A stretch of 64,000 nt of DNA from Mycolicibacterium boenickei (lineage in GTDB: Bacteria; Actinomycetota; Actinomycetes; Mycobacteriales; Mycobacteriaceae). The stretch covers positions 4,836,001-4,900,000 of the forward strand of contig NZ_AP022579.1 of assembly GCF_010731295.1 (NCBI RefSeq), given 5' to 3'. A program made the translations under genes and the position numbers. Shown here piece by piece: positions 34,254-42,698 of this stretch. The notes under the pieces were generated by a model. The model did no database searches and was not told the DNA's origin. It saw only the letters and a list, made by a program, of their open reading frames with translations. Positions within the stretch are counted from its first letter, which is position 1. Each line of letters opens with the position of its first letter.

Positions 34254-35162
34254 ATGCGATGGAGTGACGGGATGACCTTCAACGAGGGTATGCAGATCGA
34301 CACGAGCACCACTTCCAGTTCCGGTGGTGGCCGCGGCCCCGGCCGTGGCATCGCGATCGGCGGAGGTCTCGGCGGTCTTTTGATCGTGGTTCTCGCGATG
34401 TTCCTCGGTGTGGACCCCGGCACGGTGATGCCTCAACAACAGCCGATGGACACCAGCGGCGTCGGAGGCGAGGGTTTCGACCTGAGCCAGTGCAAGACCG
34501 GTGCGGATGCCAACTCCAAGGTCGAGTGCCGCGTGGTCGCCACCGGAAACTCCGTGGACGGCGTGTGGCAGCAACTGCTCAAGGGATACACCCGTCCGCA
34601 CGTGCGACTGTTCAAGGGCCAGGTGCAGACCGGCTGCGGTCCGGCCACCAGCGACGTCGGGCCGTTCTACTGCCCGGTGGACAAGACGGCCTACTTCGAC
34701 ACCGACTTCTTCCAGGTGCTCGTCGACCAGTTCGGTTCCAGCGGAGGCCCGCTCGCGCAGGAGTACGTGGTGGCCCACGAATTCGGTCACCACGTGCAGG
34801 ACCTGCTCGGGGTTCTCGGCCGAGCCCAGCGCGATCCGGAGGGCGCCACCGGCGCGGGTGTGCGCACCGAACTGCAGGCCGACTGCTACGCCGGGGTGTG
34901 GGCGCACTACGCGTCGATCACCCGTCAGGAAGGCACCGACGTGCCGTTCCTGGAACCGCTGAGCGACAAGGACATCAGCGACGCCCTGTCGGCGGCCTCG
35001 TCGGTGGGCGACGATCGCATCCAGAAGCAGGCCACCGGCCGGGTCAATCCAGAGGCCTGGACCCACGGCTCCTCCGAGCAGCGCCAGAAGTGGTTCACCA
35101 TCGGTTACCAGACCGGCGATCCCAACAAGTGCGACACCTTCGCCGCGAACAACCTTGGCTAG
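34254..35162 (+). CDS. Neutral zinc metallopeptidase, YpfJ family (membrane-anchored)
   Basis: The 302-residue protein begins MRW, the conserved start of this family, which supports ATG 34254 over ATG 34272. A Gly-rich stretch leads into one membrane helix (about 33-54), after which the peptidase domain lies outside. The zinc motif HEFGHHVQ starts at His175, with TELQADCYAGVWAHY carrying the third ligand, and four Cys residues probably form disulfides. It is the Rv2575 homologue. The physiological substrate is not established. The following DUF885 gene appears to start at TTG eight bases before this gene's end, so the two are coupled. Confidence 0.9.
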   Translation: MRWSDGMTFNEGMQIDTSTTSSSGGGRGPGRGIAIGGGLGGLLIVVLAMFLGVDPGTVMPQQQPMDTSGVGGEGFDLSQCKTGADANSKVECRVVATGNSVDGVWQQLLKGYTRPHVRLFKGQVQTGCGPATSDVGPFYCPVDKTAYFDTDFFQVLVDQFGSSGGPLAQEYVVAHEFGHHVQDLLGVLGRAQRDPEGATGAGVRTELQADCYAGVWAHYASITRQEGTDVPFLEPLSDKDISDALSAASSVGDDRIQKQATGRVNPEAWTHGSSEQRQKWFTIGYQTGDPNKCDTFAANNLG

Positions 35163-36789
35163 GGCCACCACCGCCGTCGACACGGTAGCCGAACGCTACC
35201 TGGACACCTATGCGCGTCTCGACCCGTGCGCCGCAACAGAACTGGGTATCACCGGCCACGACGACGACGTCACCGACTACTCCCCGCAGGGCGTGACGGC
35301 GCGCGCCGAGGCGGCCCGGGCCACCTTGGCCGAACTCGACGGGATCGAGCCGGTCGACGACGTCGACGTGGTCACCGTGGCCGCCCTCCGCGAGCGCCTC
35401 GGCGCGATCGTCGACGTTCACGAAGCGGGCCTGGACCTCGGCGAGCTCAATGTCATCGCGTCGCCGCTGCAGACCATGCGCGACGTGTTCGACCTGATGC
35501 CCACCGACACCGAGGATGACTGGGCGCTGATCGCCGCGAGATTGGCGAAGGTGCCCGAGCGGGCCGCAGGTTATGCGGACGCGCTGCGAGAGGCGGCCCG
35601 CAACGCTCACGCCCCGGCTCTGCGCCAGGTCACCCGCGGGGTCACCCAGGCCCGCCAGATCGCCCAGTTGTTCGCCGAGATGGGCACCGGCGCGGCACCG
35701 GGAAACCCGCGGCTGCAGGCGGAGATACGACAGCGCAGCGAGGCCGCGGCCGACGCCTACCGGCAGCTGGGCGATGTGCTGCGGGAGGAGATCGCCCCGG
35801 TCGCCCGCCCGTCCGACGCCTGCGGGCGCGAAACCTACGGGCTGATGTCGCGGTTGTTCCTGGGGACCTCCGTCGACCTCGACGAGGCCTACGAATGGGG
35901 TTTGGGATTGCTCGATGCCGTTGTGGCCGAGCAGGAATCGATCGCCCAGCAGCTCTACCCGGGTGCCACGGTCGCCGAGACGCTGCGCCGGCTCGACGAG
36001 GAGCCGCGCTACCTCATCCGCGGCACCGATGCGCTGCAGGCCTGGATGCAGCAGCTCTCCGACCGCGCGGTGGAATCCCTTGCCGGCACCCACTTCGACA
36101 TCGACGGGCCGCTGCGCACCCTCGAATGCCGCATAGCGCCGACCCAGACCGGCGGCATCTACTACACCGGCCCGTCCGAGGACTGGTCGCGCCCCGGACG
36201 CATGTGGTGGTCGGTGCCGCCCGGCGTCGAGCAGTTCCACACCTGGCAGGAAACCACCACGGTGTTCCACGAAGGCGTGCCCGGGCACCATCTGCAGATC
36301 GGGCGGGCAGTGGCCCTGGCCGATCAACTCAACCGGTGGCGGCGGCTGGGCTGCTGGGTGTCCGGCCACGGTGAGGGCTGGGCGTTGTACGCCGAGCGGT
36401 TGATGGCCGAGCTCGGCTGGCTCGACGATGCCGGTGACCGGATGGGAATGCTTGACGCGCAACGGTTCCGCGCGGCCCGCGTGGTGATCGACATCGGCGT
36501 GCACTGTGGTTTGACCGCACCCGACGGTGAGGTGTGGGACGCCGAGCGGGCCTGGAACTTCCTGACCTCACATTCGGCCATGGCCGAGGAGAACCTGCGC
36601 TTCGAACTGGATCGCTACCTGGGTTGGCCGGGGCAGGCACCGTCGTACGCCATCGGACAGCGGATCTGGCACGAGCTCCGCGAGGAGTCTCTGCAACGCG
36701 GTCTGTCGTTGCGGGAATTCCACAGTCGCGCACTCGATCTGGGTGGGCTGCCGCTCGATGTCCTCAGGTCGGCGTTGTCGGGCACCTGA
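35155..36789 (+). CDS. DUF885 family (putative metallo-carboxypeptidase-like) protein
   Basis: The 544-residue protein belongs to the DUF885 family, largely helical and related to M32-like zinc peptidases. The metal motif HEGVPGHHLQ begins at His372, and GHGEGWALYAERLMAELG supplies a downstream Glu and Tyr typical of the family; YTGPSEDWSRPGRMWW precedes it. No signal peptide is seen. The start appears to be TTG at 35155, inside the end of the YpfJ gene, because the conserved N-terminal helix (TAVDTVAERYLDTYARLDP) begins right there and no other start is near. Peptidase activity is inferred from the motif. Confidence 0.85.
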   Translation: MARATTAVDTVAERYLDTYARLDPCAATELGITGHDDDVTDYSPQGVTARAEAARATLAELDGIEPVDDVDVVTVAALRERLGAIVDVHEAGLDLGELNVIASPLQTMRDVFDLMPTDTEDDWALIAARLAKVPERAAGYADALREAARNAHAPALRQVTRGVTQARQIAQLFAEMGTGAAPGNPRLQAEIRQRSEAAADAYRQLGDVLREEIAPVARPSDACGRETYGLMSRLFLGTSVDLDEAYEWGLGLLDAVVAEQESIAQQLYPGATVAETLRRLDEEPRYLIRGTDALQAWMQQLSDRAVESLAGTHFDIDGPLRTLECRIAPTQTGGIYYTGPSEDWSRPGRMWWSVPPGVEQFHTWQETTTVFHEGVPGHHLQIGRAVALADQLNRWRRLGCWVSGHGEGWALYAERLMAELGWLDDAGDRMGMLDAQRFRAARVVIDIGVHCGLTAPDGEVWDAERAWNFLTSHSAMAEENLRFELDRYLGWPGQAPSYAIGQRIWHELREESLQRGLSLREFHSRALDLGGLPLDVLRSALSGT

Positions 36790-36809
36790 CGCGCGGCCAC
36801 ACTGGTGTG

Positions 36810-37337
36810 ATGGAACCCGAACTCGAACCCGATACCAAGGACTGGACCTGGGTGCTGTCCCGCGCGTGCCCGGAGTGTGGGTTCGACCCGGCGCGGGTGC
36901 AGCCGGGCGAGGTGGCCGGCCTGATCCGCGACGATGCCGCACAGTGGGTACCCAGGCTTAACCGGCCCGGGGTTGCCGTTCGGACCCGCGCCGACCGCTG
37001 GTCGGCCCTGGAATACGGCTGCCACATCCGTGACGTGCACCGGATCTTCGCGCACCGGGTGCGGTTGATGTTGACCGAGGACGACCCGCGGTTCCCCAAC
37101 TGGGATCAGGACGCCACCGCGATCGCCGACGACTACGGATCGCAGGATCCGGGGACCGTCGCCACCGAACTGTTCGAGGCGGCGAGCGTCGTCGCCGACA
37201 CCTACGACCATGTGCCGGCCGACGCCTGGTCACGACGCGGACTACGCAGCAACGGCAGCGAGTTCACCGTCGCGACGATCGCGATCTACCACCTGCACGA
37301 CATCGTCCACCACGCGCACGACGTCGCCACGATGTGA
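36810..37337 (+). CDS. DinB-like domain protein
   Basis: The 175-residue protein has the DinB/YfiT-like four-helix fold, with His residues at the expected metal sites: ALEYGCHIRDVHRIFAHRV in the middle and IYHLHDIVHHAHDV at the C-terminus. An N-terminal segment with CPECG is a small extra. Mycobacterial relatives are often linked to mycothiol-dependent reactions, but no thiol partner lies nearby. The ATG at 36810 is 20 bases after the DUF885 gene. Metal binding is likely from the His pattern; the reaction is unknown. Confidence 0.8.
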   Translation: MEPELEPDTKDWTWVLSRACPECGFDPARVQPGEVAGLIRDDAAQWVPRLNRPGVAVRTRADRWSALEYGCHIRDVHRIFAHRVRLMLTEDDPRFPNWDQDATAIADDYGSQDPGTVATELFEAASVVADTYDHVPADAWSRRGLRSNGSEFTVATIAIYHLHDIVHHAHDVATM

Positions 37338-37420
37338 CGCGGTTCACATCCGGTGGATGTCACGGTTCGGCCGCCGAGCGGTGTCTGAGAGTGTGACGAC
37401 CACGGGCAGAGGGGGACCAA

Positions 37421-38302
37421 CTGAACGCGACCGAGGTATTCGCCGAGCACCGCCCGCTGCTGTTCACGCTGGCATACGAGATCCTGGGTAGCGCCGCCGA
37501 CGCCGAAGATGTGGTGCAGGACAGCTACCTGCGCTGGGTCACCGCCGGCGAGGTGACCCATCCACACGCGTATCTCGTCCAGATCGTGACGCGGCAGGCC
37601 CTCAACGCGCTGCGCACCAGCAGACGCCGACGCGAAGACTACGTCGGCAATTGGCTGCCCGAGCCGATCCAGACCGCATCGGACGTGAGCGAAGACGCCG
37701 TCCTCGCCGAATCCGTGTCCATGGCGATGCTGCTGGTCCTGGAGACCCTGAGCCCCGACGAACGCGTGGTGTTCGTCCTGAACGAGGTGTTCGGGTACAG
37801 CCATCCCGAGATCGCGCTCGTGGTCGGCAAGTCCGACACAACCGTGCGCCAGATCGCCCACCGCGCAAGGGAACACGTTCAGGCCCGGCGGCGACGTTTC
37901 ACTCCCGACCGGCAAATGGCGCGCACCGCCGTCACGAAGTTCCTGCGGGCCGCCCACACCGGGGACATCGACGGTCTCGTCGCGGTGATGGCCCCCGAGG
38001 TCGTGGCCGTGTCCGACGGCGGTGGGCAGGTGTCGGCTGCCCGCCGTCCCGTCGTCGGGCCACGACGGGTCGCACAGTTCATGGCCGGACTCGCCCAGGG
38101 CAGCATGGCAGGCTTCGACGTCGCGTTCGCGAGTTACAACTCGATGCCGGCCGTCCTGTTCCATCAGGACGGAGCACTTGACTCGGTCCTGCTCATCGAG
38201 GTGACCGACGGTCTCATCACCGCGCTCTATGCGATGCGCAACCCCGACAAACTCCGCGACGCCGCCGCACTCCGCACCCTGACCAGACAGCAGGAGGACT
38301 GA
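37421..38302 (+). CDS. Sigma-70 family RNA polymerase sigma factor (SigJ-like ECF with SnoaL-type tail), probable CTG start
   Basis: The protein has about 293 residues. The sigma region 2 sequence (FAEHRPLLFTLAYEILGSAADAEDVVQDSYLRW, residues about 8-39, split here by the family order) and sigma region 4 (LSPDERVVFVLNEVFGYSHPEIALVVG) are clear, followed by a C-terminal SnoaL-like domain of the SigJ/ECF41 type. The in-frame GTG codons at 37511 and 37514 would delete most of region 2. Upstream of them, no ATG, GTG or TTG exists before the in-frame TGA at 37394-37396. The only candidate is CTG at 37421, with GAGGGGGAC seven bases before it. No anti-sigma gene is adjacent, as expected for a class with an internal regulatory tail. 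Confidence 0.85.
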   Translation: MNATEVFAEHRPLLFTLAYEILGSAADAEDVVQDSYLRWVTAGEVTHPHAYLVQIVTRQALNALRTSRRRREDYVGNWLPEPIQTASDVSEDAVLAESVSMAMLLVLETLSPDERVVFVLNEVFGYSHPEIALVVGKSDTTVRQIAHRAREHVQARRRRFTPDRQMARTAVTKFLRAAHTGDIDGLVAVMAPEVVAVSDGGGQVSAARRPVVGPRRVAQFMAGLAQGSMAGFDVAFASYNSMPAVLFHQDGALDSVLLIEVTDGLITALYAMRNPDKLRDAAALRTLTRQQED

Positions 38303-38748
38303 TGCAGACCGTCACCGTCGAACGGACCATCGCCGCACCGCAGGGCGAGGTGTTCGACTTCATGAGCAACGCGGCCAATTTCACCCGCTCGCCACTGGTG
38401 CTACGCCAGCGGCTGGCCGAACCCGGACGGCAGGCGCCTTACGGACAAGGCGCGGTCCGGATCCTGTTGTGGGCCATCGGCTGGTTCCGGGAACGCATCA
38501 CCGCCTACGACGCGCCGCACTCCTTCGACTACACCGTCGAACGCAGCTTCCCGCCGTCGGAACACCGGCACGGCCGAGTCAGCTTCGCCGCGGTGGAGGA
38601 CGGAACCCGCGTCACGTGGACCACCACGTTCCGGGTGAAGTTCCCACTCGTCGGCGGAGCGCTGACCCGGTGGGTCGGCCGGCCGATGCTGACCAGGGTG
38701 TTCAACGACGTACTGGATGCCGCGGCGGCAGATCTGCCAAAACGCTGA
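38302..38748 (+). CDS. SRPBCC family protein linked to the sigma factor
   Basis: The 148-residue SRPBCC protein starts with QTVTVERTIAAPQGEVFDFMSNAANF, the classic first strand and helix of the polyketide cyclase/dehydrase-like group, and ends in a long helix (LTRWVGRPMLTRVFNDVLDAAAADL). Its ATG shares the last base of the sigma factor TGA, so the two are translationally coupled. ECF41-type sigma factors are often genetically linked to small carboxymuconolactone decarboxylases, oxidoreductases or cyclase-like proteins; a SRPBCC partner fits that pattern. The ligand is unknown. Confidence 0.85.
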   Translation: MQTVTVERTIAAPQGEVFDFMSNAANFTRSPLVLRQRLAEPGRQAPYGQGAVRILLWAIGWFRERITAYDAPHSFDYTVERSFPPSEHRHGRVSFAAVEDGTRVTWTTTFRVKFPLVGGALTRWVGRPMLTRVFNDVLDAAAADLPKR

Positions 38749-38753
38749 CCACA

Positions 38754-38780
38754 TTGAACACATTTCGATAATGTGTCCAA
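38754..38780. promoter_or_regulatory. TetR operator abutting the start codon of the first catabolic-island regulator
   Basis: TTGAACACATT (38754-38764) and AATGTGTCCAA (38770-38780) form an 11-base inverted repeat with one mismatch around TCGAT. It touches the ATG at 38781. The position implies that the regulator represses its own transcript, which also carries the monooxygenase and SDR genes. Confidence 0.8.
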
Positions 38781-39371
38781 ATGCGCGATACGGACCGGGC
38801 GGTGTCACCCGCACTGCTCGCTGCCACCGCTGAGACGCTGAGACGCTTGGGTCCAAGGCAATTCAGCCTTACCGCCGTCGCCGAACATGCGGGAGTGTCC
38901 CGCGGTACCGTGCACAACGCATTGGGCAGTCGCGACAACGCGATCAGGATCGGGCTCGATCACCTGGCCGGCGCGTTCATCGAGACCATCGCCGCGGAGG
39001 CCGACCGCCACGACACCCTCGCCGATCAGGTCGCCGCCGCTGCGGTCGTCATCTGCGCGCACCGCGAGCAGTCGGACTCCGTGGCACCGCGCGGGATCAA
39101 CGAGAGCATCCTGGTACTGCTGCTGCGCAACACCGGTGACGATCTGATGCGCCGCTCGATCGATCTGTGGAAGCCATACGTTCGCGCCGCCCAGGACCGC
39201 GGCGAGGTCGGTCCCGGCATCGCACCGGCACGGGCCAGCGAATGGATCGTGCGCCTGCTGCTGAGCTTCGAACTTCTCCCACCCATCGGCGTGAACCTCG
39301 ACAGTCCACGTGCGGTGAAACGATTCGTGTCCGACCACATCGTCGTCGGCCTGACCGGAAGGCACCAATGA
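38781..39371 (+). CDS. TetR-family transcriptional regulator
   Basis: The 196-residue protein has a TetR helix-turn-helix in its first 60 residues (FSLTAVAEHAGVSRGTVHNALGSRDNAI) and a mostly helical ligand domain. An operator-like palindrome directly precedes the start. The monooxygenase gene follows with an ATGA overlap, and the SDR after it likewise. This makes a three-gene autoregulated unit, with derepression likely by the pathway's substrate. The protein is small for TetR, and its ligand domain is unlike that of the second TetR gene at 43625, so the two probably sense different molecules. Confidence 0.9.
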   Translation: MRDTDRAVSPALLAATAETLRRLGPRQFSLTAVAEHAGVSRGTVHNALGSRDNAIRIGLDHLAGAFIETIAAEADRHDTLADQVAAAAVVICAHREQSDSVAPRGINESILVLLLRNTGDDLMRRSIDLWKPYVRAAQDRGEVGPGIAPARASEWIVRLLLSFELLPPIGVNLDSPRAVKRFVSDHIVVGLTGRHQ

Positions 39372-40954
39372 CGGAATCTCCGATTGCTCCTCGCGTGCGC
39401 ACGCCCGACTACGAGGTGGCCATCATCGGCGCCGGACCGGGCGGCATCGCATCAGCGCATCTGTTGCGCCAGAAGGGTATCCGCGACTTCGTCATCATCG
39501 AGCGCGGCAACGACTTCGGCGGCACCTGGCGCGACAACCACTACCCCGGCCTGGCCGTCGACATCCCCACCCTGTGGTACCAGCTGTCCTTCGCCCCCAA
39601 TCCGAACTGGAGCCGGTTCTTCGCACCCGGCCCGGAAATCCATCGCTACCTGCAGGACACTGCCGCGAAACTCGGACTCTACGAGCATCTGCGCCCCGAT
39701 TCCGAGGTGATCCGTCAGCAATGGGACGACGACAACGGATGGTGGCGACTGGAGATCCGCGACGGCACTCCGGTGACCGCACGTTTCCTGATCAGTTCGG
39801 TGGGCGGGTACGTCAACGCCAAGAACACCGTCGACATCGACGGCGTCGAGGACTTCACCGGGACCATCCTGCGCCCCAACGCCTGGGACGACCGGTACGA
39901 CACCAAGGGCAAGCGCATCGCGGTGATCGGGACCGGATCCTCGGGCGTCCAGATCACCGCCGCGTTGTCCGGCGAGGCGGCAAATCTCGATGTCTACCAA
40001 CGCACCCCGGCCTGGGTGCTGCCGAAGATCGACTTCGACTTCTCACCGCGAATGCGCCGGCTGTTGCGGCTGCCCGGTGTCGTCCCTGCGGTCAACGCGG
40101 CCGGCCGGCTGGCCATGGACATCTTCATGGTGGCGCCGATCGTCCACGTCTTCTCCCGGCTGCCCGACAGATGGTTGCGCCGCCTGATGCCGCTCTACGA
40201 CGGCTGGTCCAGGCTGCTGTACCGGCTGCTGCTGCGCGTGGTCATCAAAGATGCCGCAACCCGGCCGAAGCTGGTGCCGCGCTACGGCATCCTGGCCAAG
40301 CGGCCGGTCATCTCCAGCACCTTCCTGCCTGCGCTGAACAACCCGAACACGCACCTGATCACCACGCCGATCGAGCGGATCACCGCGACCGGGATCCGCA
40401 CCACCGACGGCGTCGACCGTCCGGCCGACCTGTTGGTGCTGGCCACCGGCTACGAGCTGTGGATCGACCCGGAGACCTACCGGCCCGACACCGTCGTGGG
40501 CGCAAGGGGTTTCGACCTCGCGCAGTACTACCGGGCCCACGGCCTGCACAGCTATGCCGGTACCGCCCATCCGCGGCTGCCCAACCGCTGGGAGATCGTC
40601 GGCCCGCTCGGCTTCGTCGGTTTCGCCTGGCTGGACTACGTCGAGACCGTCGCCGCGCACGCCGTGCGGATCATCGACGAGACCCGCCGGCGCGGCGCGC
40701 AAGTGGCGTCCGTCAGTCAGGACGCCTTCAACCTGTGGAACGCCCGGATGCGCCGGGACGGCCGCGTCGCGCACCTCTACTACACCGCGACATCGGGCCT
40801 GAACACCTATTTCGTCAACTCTCAGTACGAAACCCCGTATTACCGGCCACAGACCATCACCGGTTCCCGGCAATTCGCCCGCAATTCCCCGCTGTCCGAC
40901 TACGAATTCACCGATGTCCGCGTCACCGCACTATCTGAGGAGCAACCCGCATGA
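39368..40954 (+). CDS. Flavin-containing monooxygenase, Baeyer-Villiger type with altered fingerprint
   Basis: The 528-residue protein has two Rossmann motifs: GAGPGG at 21-26 for FAD and GTGSSG near 191 for NADPH. GTWRDNHYPGLAVD after the first is typical of Baeyer-Villiger monooxygenases. The BVMO fingerprint F-x-G-x-x-x-H-x-x-x-W is present as FTGTILRPNAW (163-173) with Arg169 in place of the key His, so classical oxygenation may be changed. The C-terminal part is hydrophobic in places. It is coupled to the TetR gene before it and the SDR after it. A likely role is oxidation of a cyclic ketone or aldehyde in a catabolic path, with the caveat of the changed residue. Confidence 0.88.
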   Translation: MTESPIAPRVRTPDYEVAIIGAGPGGIASAHLLRQKGIRDFVIIERGNDFGGTWRDNHYPGLAVDIPTLWYQLSFAPNPNWSRFFAPGPEIHRYLQDTAAKLGLYEHLRPDSEVIRQQWDDDNGWWRLEIRDGTPVTARFLISSVGGYVNAKNTVDIDGVEDFTGTILRPNAWDDRYDTKGKRIAVIGTGSSGVQITAALSGEAANLDVYQRTPAWVLPKIDFDFSPRMRRLLRLPGVVPAVNAAGRLAMDIFMVAPIVHVFSRLPDRWLRRLMPLYDGWSRLLYRLLLRVVIKDAATRPKLVPRYGILAKRPVISSTFLPALNNPNTHLITTPIERITATGIRTTDGVDRPADLLVLATGYELWIDPETYRPDTVVGARGFDLAQYYRAHGLHSYAGTAHPRLPNRWEIVGPLGFVGFAWLDYVETVAAHAVRIIDETRRRGAQVASVSQDAFNLWNARMRRDGRVAHLYYTATSGLNTYFVNSQYETPYYRPQTITGSRQFARNSPLSDYEFTDVRVTALSEEQPA

Positions 40955-41778
40955 GCCACAACGACACCCCACTGGCCGGGCGGGTCGCCTACGTCACCGG
41001 GGCCGCGCGCGGCCAGGGCCGCTCGCATTGCGTGCGGCTGGCCCGCGCCGGCGCCGACATCGTCGCGCTCGACGCCTGTTCACCCGTGGCCGCGCACAAC
41101 GGATACGCCGCCGCCACCCCACAAGATCTCGCCGAGACCGTGGCATTGGTCGAGGGCGAGGGCCGCAAGATCCTGGCCCGTGAGATCGACGTACGGGATG
41201 CCGAGGGCCAACAGCGGCTGGTGGCCGACGCGATCGAGCAGTTCGGCCGGCTCGACATCGTCGTCGCCAACGCTGGCGTGCTCAATTGGGGCCGGCTGTG
41301 GGAGATTCCGGCACAGCAGTGGCAAGACACCATCGACGTCAATCTCACGGGGCTGTTCCACACCGTGCAGGCCGTGGTACCTGCGATGATCGCAGCAGGC
41401 AACGGCGGCTCGATCATCACGATCAGTTCGGCAGCCGGGATCAAGGCGGTGCCCGGCTGTGCGCACTACTGCGCCACCAAATTCGGTGTCGTCGGGCTCA
41501 CCAATTCATTGGCGGTAGAACTGGGCGAATTCGGGATCCGGGTCAACTCGGTCCATCCCTATGGCACCGATACCCCGATGGGCAACGACGTGTCGATGTA
41601 CAAGGTGCTGCAGGATCATCCGAACTACATCCACAGCTTCTCCCCCGGCGCGTTGCCTACGGATTCGCTCATCGCACCGGACAACATCTCCGACATCGTG
41701 CTGTGGCTGGCCAGCGATTCGTCGGCACTGGTCACCGCCGCCCAGATCCCGGCAGACAAGGGGTATCTGAAGATCTGA
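40951..41778 (+). CDS. Mycofactocin-coupled SDR family oxidoreductase
   Basis: The 275-residue short-chain dehydrogenase has the NAD motif VTGAARGQGRS, NAGVLNWG, catalytic Ser near 160, Tyr173 and Lys177 (HYCATK). The GADIVALDAC strand followed by the insertion YAAATPQDLAETV marks the mycofactocin-associated SDR subfamily, whose bound nicotinamide is thought to exchange electrons with mycofactocin instead of free NAD. It therefore probably oxidises an alcohol in the pathway. It overlaps the monooxygenase stop by four bases and is the last gene before the convergent thioesterase. Confidence 0.9.
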   Translation: MSHNDTPLAGRVAYVTGAARGQGRSHCVRLARAGADIVALDACSPVAAHNGYAAATPQDLAETVALVEGEGRKILAREIDVRDAEGQQRLVADAIEQFGRLDIVVANAGVLNWGRLWEIPAQQWQDTIDVNLTGLFHTVQAVVPAMIAAGNGGSIITISSAAGIKAVPGCAHYCATKFGVVGLTNSLAVELGEFGIRVNSVHPYGTDTPMGNDVSMYKVLQDHPNYIHSFSPGALPTDSLIAPDNISDIVLWLASDSSALVTAAQIPADKGYLKI

Positions 41779-41793
41779 GCGGCGGCGCCGGCC

Positions 41794-42684
41794 CTACAGC
41801 CGCGAGTGCTCGGAGATGTTGGTGTCGGTGGTGCGCAGCGGGCGGATCAGCGCGTCCTGGCTGAACGAGGCGATGAGCTCGCCGTCCTCGGTGTGCACCG
41901 CGCCGCGCACATACGACATGCCCGAGCCGACCTGGGTGCTCTCGTGGCTGTAGAGCAGCCAGCCGTCCCACCGGACCGGTTCGTGGAAGCTCACTGTCAC
42001 GGTCATCGGCGCGGTCGAGACGGTGAGATGCGCCTGCGCGGTACCGATGCCCTCATGCGCCCGCATGGTCGTCGAGATACCCAGGTGCCCGGTGAAATAC
42101 GCGATGAGCGCCTTCGCCAGATCGTCGCGGGCCGGAACGGGGTCGTAGTGCAGCCAGGCGTACAGCTCGGGCGGACCGACCTCATCGGGACTGTTCACGT
42201 CGACGACGTCGACCAGCCGCAGCTCCCGGCCGATCATCGGCATGTGGGAGACGTTCGAATCGGCCGGGCCCGCGACCTCGGGCCGTGGCAGGTGATGACG
42301 GATCACGTCGCCGGAGGGCACATCGGTGAACACCGTGATGGTGATGCAGCGCTTGCCGTTCTGCGATGCAGCGATCACGGCGGTGGCCGTGGAGCGCCCT
42401 TCACTGATCACATCGATGTCGAGCTCGACCGGCGGGCCCACCATGACGGCCCGGGCGAACACCGCGTGGGCCGAGCGAACCGACTTGTCCGGAAAACGTT
42501 TCGCCGCAGCGACGATGGCCGCACCGACGATCTGGGTCCCTTCCACCACCTGGCGCTCGTCGACCCCGGCGATGCCGGTCTGCACGGTGAATCGGTTCTC
42601 CCCCGCTGGTTCGGCATCGAACAGGTCGAGCAGCATCTGCAGCGTCCACTGCGTCGGCTCGGCCTCTTGAGGTTGGGCTGTCAT
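41794..42684 (-). CDS. Acyl-CoA thioesterase, TesB-like double hot-dog protein
   Basis: The 296-residue protein shows two hot-dog-like halves of the TesB type. The first contains GIAGVDERQVVEGTQIVGAAIVAA and AHAVFARAV, the second contains HEGIGTAQAHLTVSTAP and LYSHESTQVGSGMSYVRGAVH. It should hydrolyse acyl-CoA or act as a related hydratase-like enzyme. The start is ATG 42684, with AAAGGACC upstream. It lies 14 bases downstream of the LLM gene on the same strand, so both are transcribed from the operator-bearing promoter at 43533-43624. A role in releasing CoA from an intermediate of the island's pathway is inferred. Confidence 0.8.
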   Translation of the reverse strand: MTAQPQEAEPTQWTLQMLLDLFDAEPAGENRFTVQTGIAGVDERQVVEGTQIVGAAIVAAAKRFPDKSVRSAHAVFARAVMVGPPVELDIDVISEGRSTATAVIAASQNGKRCITITVFTDVPSGDVIRHHLPRPEVAGPADSNVSHMPMIGRELRLVDVVDVNSPDEVGPPELYAWLHYDPVPARDDLAKALIAYFTGHLGISTTMRAHEGIGTAQAHLTVSTAPMTVTVSFHEPVRWDGWLLYSHESTQVGSGMSYVRGAVHTEDGELIASFSQDALIRPLRTTDTNISEHSRL

Positions 42685-42698
42685 GGTCCTTTGTCCTT

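Noticed and set aside
34239..34254. Shared divergent promoter with GTG 34239 as the esterase start
   Set aside because: The added residues are not conserved-looking and GTG 34197 has a -10-like hexamer at leaderless distance; kept only as an alternative.
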